64,000 bases of DNA from Thozetella sp. PMI_491. Lineage: Eukaryota > Ascomycota > Sordariomycetes > Chaetosphaeriales > Chaetosphaeriaceae. Below are positions 56,823-64,000 of the stretch, piece after piece. The DNA is taken from NCBI GenBank assembly GCA_021432635.1, contig MU270071.1, positions 158,392 through 222,391 on the forward strand, in the 5' to 3' direction. The notes beneath the pieces are model-generated. The model did no database searches. It worked only from the letters and a program-made list of their open reading frames with translations, and was not told where the DNA came from. The translations under genes and the position numbers were made by a program. Positions within the stretch are counted from its first letter, which is position 1. The number at the start of each line of letters is the position of its first letter.

Positions 56823-58153
56823 TAGAATCAAAGGCTATCTCTCCGATTCCTAGACCTCTAGAAACCCCCGGTGGCTTCACCGCATCTACTGTTTTCTTTT
56901 TCTTTTATTTGGCATTTCATGGACACTCGGGCATCACGGCATCATAGGACGAGCCTAGCACGGCTGGGCAGGATCATGGAAGCGGAGTCTACTGGACGGG
57001 GGAAAGGGGCAAATCTGCGGCGCCCTATGGAGAGACCGGCGCCTGCTGACACTCGTTTTGCACACACTTACACACTGCTGATACCTCTGGTTGCTATTTT
57101 CTTTTCGCTTGCCTACCTTCCTTCAGAAGGAAGTGTCCCTCCTCTCTGTACCGCTCCGTAGCAGCGAATAATTCCAGAGGCGATCGAAGTTGGACGGGAG
57201 AGGAAGGGTCGCTCCTGTTGGTGGATGCGGCCGAGGGCCGCAGAGGTGGTGCATGACCGAGAAGAAGAAGGATGGGTGGACGTTGATGGTGGATTATACC
57301 CCTGGTAAAGGACTGAATGGGTAGGGCGCCTGGTTACTGCGACGACCGCAGTTGGGAGATAGTGAAGATACTGGAATATCACACCTCTACACATGTTTAC
57401 GCGGTTCGCAGCCCAGCCTCCTGCACTCTGTGCGGCGTGTCATGCGCTGTGTTCTATCAAGATATGCTACCAAGATGTGCTCTCCGAGCGCAGCAGCCAC
57501 AACGTCAGCTTGAGTTATCATACTTTTTTTGCCTTTGGCTGTCGTTGTCTTGGCTGACGTGCGTCTCGAGTGCATCTTACAAGCATGTAGCTTCACAAAA
57601 ACGGAGGCTTCCTGGTTCAATACCTCGTCCAGATTTCCTCACTGGCCGAAATGCAGGGCGGTGGTTGTGTTTGACCGACATGTAAACTCGTACCGTTCCT
57701 GCCGTTGGGTGTCTAATGAGAAACGCTTCACTCAAGCTGCCGGTTCTGGGGCGGTCTATAGTCCTGAGGATCAGGTCACGGTGTATAAGCCAAGAGAAAA
57801 TGTGTTACATTGTTATCTGTTCAACTTGCAGTTGCCTGGTGAGAAGACGCCATGGTCCTTTCCCTTCGCCTCCTGCCACGAACGCTACTCTGATCCCGGT
57901 AAAGCATCATGTTGATACTGTAGTACAGGTAATAGAAAACAAACACACTTAGGAACCCTCTAGTATATAATGTGGGAAAGAACACTTAGAAGTCCTCTAG
58001 TATATAATGATAATGTGGGACAGAACACTCAGAAACCCTCTAGTATATAATGTGGGAAAGAACCCAGCAGTCGATGCTGCTAGTCCCAGCAGACACAGAA
58101 TCCCCCCTCAATATCAAGTCAAGGTGAAGCTTTTGCAGCTTTATTCCAGTGAG
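56823..58153. other. Convergent intergenic region with a short tandem repeat
   Basis: It lies between the ligase gene (+) and the unrecognised gene at 58154 (-). Apart from the tandem repeat at 57942-58060 no feature is recognised; ORFs of 60-130 codons lack motifs. Confidence 0.5.
57942..58060. repeat. Three tandem copies of a 37-43-bp unit
   Basis: Each copy carries the shared core CTCTAGTATATAATG and then GTGGGA(A/C)AGAAC. Copies start at 57942, 57981 and 58024; the middle one has an extra ATAATG. The unit is AT-rich and contains a TATATAA-like element. It lies about 95 bases beyond the stop of the - strand gene at 58154. Confidence 0.85.
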
Positions 58154-59116
58154 TCAGGGAGTCATATCCGAGGAACCCGGAGAGTTAAGATTCCAGTCCC
58201 ATGCGTGTGGTAAGGGTGTTGGTGATGCCGCGAGAAGCGTCTCGGCTAAGCCCGTGGCGTGTTCAAACGCTTCCGGGGGAGAGGCCGGTGGCCAGATGAG
58301 GGTTTCTTGGGACGGAAAGTCTAAGTTTGGCACCATTGGAAACAAGTCAGGAACGACAACGGGCAGCATTTGGGGCAAGGAGAAGGGCACAATGGCACTA
58401 GAAGGGAGTGATGAAAACTGGGGCTGTGGGAGCGGAGAGAATGTCTCCATGATCGGAGCCGTCAGGAGGCCGAGAGGCTGCAGAGGCACCCCTGTCTCCG
58501 GTAGAACTGCTGCTGACCCGGAGAGCTGCATGTGGCCCGCCTGGAAGGGGTTGGCGGAGCCAGGGATGAGGTACCCCTGTGAGTGCCCCTGTGACGGGAA
58601 CAAAGGGGGGTTTAGTGTACGGATCACTTCCCCGTCGATGTTGTACTCCTTGCCGTCAACAAACAGGCCTGGGGGAGGGGTCTCCATCTGTGTAGGCGGG
58701 CTTGGCAGCATATCACAAGGCTCGCGGATGTACGCCCTGAGATTTTCGATATTCCGCAATCTTTCCTCCATCTTCCTCTGCCGAGCCTGCACCCTCATCT
58801 TACAATTCTTGAGCGCCTGAAGCCTATGCGGCGGACGTGTTTCGTAGAAACATGTGAGATCATTTTCGGTGAAAAAGCCATCCCACTGTTTTTGCGAAAG
58901 AGGTTTAGTGACAGGACTCAGGGGTTGAGAGCGGGCCGTGGGTAGCGAGGGGCGGGCGAGGGGAGGTGGAGCAAAGGGACATACAATGCAGAGCTGGCAC
59001 GACGAGTTCCTTCTACGCACGCTGTTGGGGCACCATCGCTCAGCCGAGTACTTGAAGACGCAATCATACAAGCGGACGGGATTCATGTTGACAAGTGGAT
59101 CAAGTTGACAGGTCAA
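58154..59116 (-). CDS. Unrecognised protein, Cys-rich N-terminus and Pro-rich tail
   Basis: The whole span is an open frame of 320 codons. A likely intron at 58984-58886 (donor GTATGT, branch CACTAAAC, acceptor AACAG, 99 nt) is itself in frame, so spliced (287 aa) and unspliced (320 aa) forms are both translatable. Spliced, the N-terminal half reads DCVFKYSAERWCPNS, SSCQLCIWDGFFTENDLTC, with cysteines spaced like a metal-binding module. A basic coiled segment follows (KMRVQARQRKMEERLRNIEN), then a long Pro/Leu/Ser-rich tail. No family is recognised. The start could be at 59116 or at the ATG 59086 (MNPVRLYDC). It may be lineage-specific; expression is not shown. Confidence 0.5.
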   Translation of the reverse strand: MTCQLDPLVNMNPVRLYDCVFKYSAERWCPNSVRRRNSSCQLCIVCPFAPPPLARPSLPTARSQPLSPVTKPLSQKQWDGFFTENDLTCFYETRPPHRLQALKNCKMRVQARQRKMEERLRNIENLRAYIREPCDMLPSPPTQMETPPPGLFVDGKEYNIDGEVIRTLNPPLFPSQGHSQGYLIPGSANPFQAGHMQLSGSAAVLPETGVPLQPLGLLTAPIMETFSPLPQPQFSSLPSSAIVPFSLPQMLPVVVPDLFPMVPNLDFPSQETLIWPPASPPEAFEHATGLAETLLAASPTPLPHAWDWNLNSPGSSDMTP

Positions 59117-62100
59117 GTCGGCAGGTGGGTCGTGGCATGGGCTGAAGATCAGGATACGCTATCGATCTAGGGATCCGCCGGCTCATATATAACCACGCTA
59201 AGCCATAGGATGTGCTGAAGCGAAGTAATGGAATCAGCCACGGCATAAATTTGGAGCATTTGGAAAAGAAGAAACTTCTCGGGCTGCGTATGTATGTGTG
59301 TGGATGGGTGGGTGATGAGGGAGGGGGCTGCGGGTGATGAGGAGGCGCACACCGGTCGGTGGAATCCAGAGGGCCTATAGGAGATTGCGCCGACAGGGTA
59401 CGCGATCTAGATAAGGCAGAAGCCAGCTACGTAGGAGGCTGGAGGCGGGACGAAAACGACGGCGGAAAGAGGAAGGAAGATGCGCCTGAGGGGGGGGTGA
59501 ACTCACGTCTCATTCGACCCAGCCAGCATCAGGTGAGAGGCAGCGAGGGGCTTTTGCATAGGACTGGGCTAGCAAAGTGCGAATCGAGTCCTAGGAGACT
59601 TGGGACGATGGAGAGAAGTTGTCGTAAATAGTTGACCGGGCTAATTACTGACCTCTTCCTCGACCGTTTGGCTATCGTAGGTGAGCTACGCTTGTGGTCG
59701 AACGTGTAAGTGCTAACGGACCAATCACAAAGCGGGAAATTAGACTCCAGAGTCCCCAGCCTGGGATGACACTGCAACGCCGCTCCAACCCCCAAGTGCG
59801 TCCAGGATAGTCTTGTGTCTGATACTGCTAAGTAGGGTAGACACCATAGGAGACGCCGGATCGATCTAGTGAAATCCTCCGAGGGCCAGGCAGAGAGATC
59901 CAAGCCCTCACACTCTGCCTCAACTTGTCCTGCTGGCTGTGGGCATGCGGATGCCGGCGCAAGGCGCGCGGCCAATCGATCGGATCCAAGCCCTCCCGCC
60001 CCTGCCGTGAGCCAGTCGGGAGCGAAGCTTAGCGAGTCCATCGAGACTATCAACGCGCCACTGCGTTGCCGTGGGGGCTTTCACGGCTTGGGCATGAAAC
60101 AGATCACCTTGTCGCTGGCTTGCTTCTCCCCTTCTTCGGCCGCAGCAAGGGGTGCTGCCCGCATTGTACTTTCGGCTGTCCTCCGAGCACGCGCGTCTAC
60201 GGTATAGAGTCTAACCTTCCTGCTTTCGCGGAGACGGAACGTTACTGGATAGGCCCCCACTAGGTAGCTTGTCGCTCATGACTGCATACAGGCATCCGCC
60301 GCCTCGAGCGGACATCACACCAAGGCTCTGTGCCGCTCCTGTCTCATCCCTTCTCTTGGCAGCCTCTCTGAGCGCAGCTTATCAGGACCCCTACGCTCTG
60401 CCCCCCCCTCCTACAGTCCAATGGTCTTAAGGCCCCACGCTCCTCCTATCTCCCCCAACTTCTTCGCAAGTCAGTGACTAGTTGGATAGACTCGTCCTGG
60501 GTAACGGCCAGGCATGTCGGCCATTCATCGTCTTGGCCGGGGGCCTTTCGCACCCTAGGCCTAGGCACGCATTTCGCTTGATGAGGTGGTACAGTGCCAT
60601 TTCTAAGGCCCAAGAAGGGGGTAGCCAAAGTCTGGCTCGGGAGATCAGGCTCGGGAGGTCAGGCTCAGGAGGTCAGGCTCGGGAGGTCTGGCTCGGGGAC
60701 ACACCGCTTCACCACTTTCTGCACTTTTAGTATCGTCGTCTGCACGCCCCTGCTGGTGTAGAGAAGGCTCTGGCAGCCACAAACTCAGCTTTCCGCCCAT
60801 CCTAGCCATGATGCCGCCTCGCAAGCTCCTTGCATCTCTCGCCGCCCCTCGCTCAGCGCCCGCGGCCGTCCGCCAAGTTCCTTCTTCTCCGGTGATACCT
60901 TGGAAGAAGCTGGAAGAGGAAGCAACCGCAGGAAGGCTCGGCTTCCTCGTGGCCCCTCTCCACCTCTCTCCACCCGACGTCACGCATATGCAATCCAGCT
61001 TTGGAACCGCGTCGACCTCGCCTGCGACATGTGTCGAGGTCCCGGGCTCCCGGATTGACTGTCTGTGCAGGCCAAGCTGAGGTACTCTGGACCAACCCGG
61101 AGAGCCTGCCTCGACAGTATCGACCGGTGTCGCGTGGAGAGGAGGTGGGGAAGGGTGCGTTCGAGGAGGGGCGTGTAGAGGAACGCTGACACTTGCCAAC
61201 CAACGGGGGGGAAAAAAGAAAAGAAAAAAAAGAAGAAAAGAGAAGGGAAAAAAAAGAAAGAAACTGGCGGAGGAGAGGGTCTCATGTGATAGCGCAAACT
61301 CGGTGGCTTGCTTCCAGCCCAGGTTCTCTGGCAGATTGGGTTGCATATTGCGACGTTGTGCAACATATTCGTGCAGACCGGCCGGTCCTTTCGCCGCCGC
61401 ACTTGAGTGGGTGGATGGATGGTGTGGTGGAATGCTCTACAGCAAAGCCGTGAGCGGGTCTCTTGTTGCCTGCCTTTGCTTCCCACGCCTGGCCGGCTGC
61501 AAGCCATTCTTCCCGTGCCGTTGGCCAGTGCGCTCTTTCGTCCCGTAACCCGGTTGCTGTCGATCGGATCGAAAACTACCTAGCTCGCCAGCCGAATACA
61601 ACACGGCTCATGTGCTCGGGGATCCTTGTCCAGAAGCGCTGACCGCCTTCCCCCCCCGCCCCCAAAAGACTCGAGCCGTGTGGTGTTGTCGTCCGGCAAC
61701 TTCCTTACCACTCCGCATGTACTGTACATGCTCTCCCAGTCGCCAGCCAGTCTCGCCTTCGGGCCAGCAGGAAGTTAGAGGACCACGGCATCGGCCAGTT
61801 GCAACTCGATATACTATCGGTTGTTGTCCTAGCGCCTCTCCCTTTATTATCCCTTGCTTACAAGTCCCAATATCCTGATCGTCGCCGCCATCCTGGAAGA
61901 GCGTTCTCGTTCTGAGACTTGGCCCTAGCTCACTGGGGAGGCAGGGGACGGGAGGAGGCTCCCAAAAGATCGAGGAGGAGTGGCAGACAAGAATTAGCAG
62001 CGATCCAGATCGTGGGGCGCTGCTATTTTTGCCTTGGCCATGAGCCGTCCTCTGTCGTGACTTACCCCCCCCCCCCCCCCAAAACCGGCTCCCACCGCGT

Positions 62101-63942
62101 GCCAGGTTGCGCAGGAGCTACGGGCGCCATCTATGTCAGCCTGGATGACTACGGTACCTAGACTACCTACCTAGGACGAGCCATCCTTGGCGGCGAGGCG
62201 TCTCTTTCTTCCTTCCCTTTGGACGAAGACACAAGTCGAAGTCGCTCTCAACTTCCCACACCTGGGCATCGCGGAAGCCGGGCCGGACCACACCAACTTG
62301 AGCGTCCCGTCTCTCTATTGGGCCGATCGCTTGCTCCCCTGCTCTGCTGTCACCATCAGGCCCGACATGGCGGTGGCCTGGGAGAACCGAATACTGTTCG
62401 AGATACGACGGCCTGCCTTGTTTACTGCCAAACATGATATGCGACCTGTCACTCTGACGTTAGTTTTCCCACCAAGATTACCACCCCGCGCCTCCGTCGA
62501 GCTGAAAACGTAGGAGGCGGGGCCTGCCCTCTTCAGGCGGGGAGATCGAAAAAGATCTGAGAGTGAGTCCAGCATTAGCTACACTTTGCGTAGACGCGCT
62601 GTCTCGCCTCGGGCTCCGACAGCAGGGAGTGGCAGGTGCTGTCACACCTCGTCTAGACGGCCACAGCATTAGGCACAGCACCCTAAGCACCACGCACGCA
62701 GTTGCCCAGGAGGCAAACGGCATGGGGATCTTCTAACACAACTCCCCCCTCTCGCGCCTCCCCGCCGCCCCTTGCACGGGGCCCCTCCCTTGACTCCGTC
62801 GACGGGCTGTTGCCCTCCACGCCAGCCTGGCTGGTCCTGCGACCTCGCGCGGCTCGGCTAGGGATGGTTCGGATATTAGGACTTGCTCCAAAGTGGACGC
62901 GACCCAGTCTGCCGGGAATCACTCGATTCCCTCTTGATGGCATTGGGCCGCCTTTGCCCCGAGAGGACTGACTGACTGCAAAGGCATCTTGGACGAAGAG
63001 CTCGCAGCGGCCGCGTATCATGCAGGCCTCAGTGATTGCTTCTGGCAGTTCGACTCTAGTAGTAGCATGCAGCTTTTGGCGCCCATGCGTTTTCGTTTCT
63101 TTTTCTTCCCTTTTGCCCTTGCGTAGCCACTGTCACTTTCTCCTTGACTTTTTTTTTCTTTCTTTCCCCCTGTGGGCGCAGCGATATCGGTTGTGCATGC
63201 AGGTGGCGATGGGCGGTGATGGGTTTTTGCGACATGTCAGCTAACAACCTCTCGACGCAGTCTTGCCAGCCACTCGTCCGGCGGTGGCCATGGGCACCCT
63301 ATGTCGACAACTAGGCTGGGTTAGGAATGCTGTCTGAGTTCTCACCCTACTGGATTGGCAGGGACGGCCAATTTACGGTCGTGCCCACTGACCAACCCTT
63401 CGCCCTCTCTCCGCTCCCGCCCCCCCCGGCCCCCTTCCCGGAGAGCCTCTTCTCCCCGCAGTCTTAGATATGTCCAGTCTCAACTGGTCGCACGCCCACC
63501 CACCGCACGCCCCTCAAGGCGGCCCGGCCAGGGGGAGGGGGGTTAGTGATGGGAATCCTCTGTCCCGATATCCATCTAGAAATTGAGACACGACTCAGGC
63601 AAGGATTGCCATCTTCGCGAAGTATCGGCGATCGTTGCGGCCGCCCGGCCCCTCGAGCTCCACCGCTCCCGCTGTCTCCTGGCCAGCCAAGATCCCAAGT
63701 ATATAAGCCAGGCCCGGCAGTCCCACCTTTATTTCTCTTACGAGTATCAAGTATGTTCATTATATTCGTGGGATCTTGCCTCCACTTCCCTGCGTGCTCT
63801 ACTTGACTGTGACATTCTGGAGTCTTGCTCGAACCAGTCACCGGATGCGTATGTCCCCTTCCTAAGAAAGATGCTGCGTGCTTCCCCCACTGTAGGGTAT
63901 ATCTTCTGATATGGATAAACAGAAGCCGTGACAGACAGCATC
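59117..63942. other. Long intergenic region, low-complexity rich
   Basis: No convincing gene is found in 4.8 kb. It holds a 14-bp tandem repeat (60636-60697), a purine tract (61206-61263), a run of 16 C (62065-62080) and a T-rich run near 63148-63165. An ORF at 60808-61080 (MMPPRKLLASLAAPRSAPAA) has a mitochondrial-presequence-like start but no further support. TATATAA at 63700-63706 may serve the gene starting at the window edge. Confidence 0.4.
60636..60697. repeat. 14-bp tandem repeat, about 4.5 copies
   Basis: The unit is CTCGGGAGGTCAGG with single-base variants (GAGATC, CTCAGG, TCTGG). No gene overlaps it convincingly. Confidence 0.8.
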
Positions 63943-64000
63943 ATGCCCCCCACGACGAGTCCCACTTCGCCCTCCCCTGACCCGTCTAGGGAGGGAGTGC
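63943..64000 (+). CDS. Possible gene start running off the window
   Basis: An ATG at 63943 opens MPPTTSPTSPSPDPSREGV, a Pro/Ser/Thr-rich start typical of disordered N-termini, and remains open to the end. TATATAA at 63700-63706 lies 237 bases upstream. Only 19 codons are visible, so this is a weak call. Confidence 0.3.
   Translation, partial: MPPTTSPTSPSPDPSREGV

Noticed and set aside
60808-61080. 90-codon ORF with a mitochondrial-presequence-like start
   Set aside because: Only the first 20 residues look plausible; the rest lacks any pattern and no spliced continuation was found.
63030-63080. GTTCGACTC resembling a tRNA B box
   Set aside because: No matching A box, acceptor stem or anticodon arm could be folded around it; the same applies to the similar match on the - strand near 29935.
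1-64000. Transposons, RIP-mutated DNA, CRISPR arrays
   Set aside because: No transposase or reverse-transcriptase motif, terminal repeats, extended AT-rich decay or regularly spaced repeats were seen.

Overview
The window is nuclear DNA of a filamentous ascomycete. Genes are broken by many short GT-AG introns (about 50-130 nt) with CTAAC/CTGAC-like branch sites, coding regions are GC-rich, and intergenic spaces are rich in pyrimidine tracts and homopolymer runs. Protein matches (Sed5, Sec2, Pmt1, Prp21, SNX3/Grd19, Rim2, a Sos7-like kinetochore protein) point to Pezizomycotina, most likely Sordariomycetes; the order is an inference. All gene models were built by hand by joining reading frames at splice sites, and most close exactly in frame. 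I saw no transposon, CRISPR array, rRNA or convincing tRNA.

Layout. 1-6 kb: the 3' end of an Ayg1-type alpha/beta hydrolase, then three oxidoreductases that look like a small carbon-catabolic group: a 2-deoxy-gluconate-type SDR (-), a zinc polyol dehydrogenase (+) sharing a divergent promoter with it, and an aldo/keto reductase (-). 7-9 kb: SED5 (-), in ten exons, two of them only 10 nt long. 11.5-23.6 kb: two very large, mostly disordered proteins on the + strand (1210 aa and at least 1993 aa), with conserved-looking terminal modules, glutamine and Gly/Pro repeats and scattered basic-aromatic motifs. 24.9-27.2 kb: the Rab GEF Sec2 (-). 32.7-33.3 kb: a small repeat protein with an MCCKRR N-terminus, seven QQPY repeats and a PPRY tail. 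33.9-37.2 kb: protein O-mannosyltransferase of the PMT1 class (-). 38.8-40.5 kb: splicing factor Prp21/SF3A1 (+). 42.1-42.8 kb: SNX3/Grd19 (+), followed by an in-frame open extension past its stop. 43.9-45.2 kb: the mitochondrial pyrimidine nucleotide carrier Rim2 (+). 47.2-48.0 kb: a secreted cysteine-rich protein. 48.6-51.4 kb: a divergent pair, a Sos7-like kinetochore protein (-) and an RS-type nuclear protein (+). 54.1-56.8 kb: a PA-TM-RING ubiquitin ligase (+). 58.2-59.1 kb: an unrecognised ORF (-) beside a short tandem repeat. The last 5 kb is apparently non-coding, ending in a possible gene start at the window edge.

Functionally, many genes belong to the secretory/endomembrane system (Sed5 at ER-Golgi, Sec2 at exocytosis, SNX3 in endosome-Golgi recycling, Pmt1 in ER glycosylation, a PA-RING ligase). 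The two large scaffolds may belong there too, since one carries NPF and DPF motifs, but this is inference. The best candidates for something undescribed are the double-microexon SED5, the giant scaffold pair with its non-ATG N-terminal extension, the MCC/QQPY/PPRY protein and the open frame behind SNX3.
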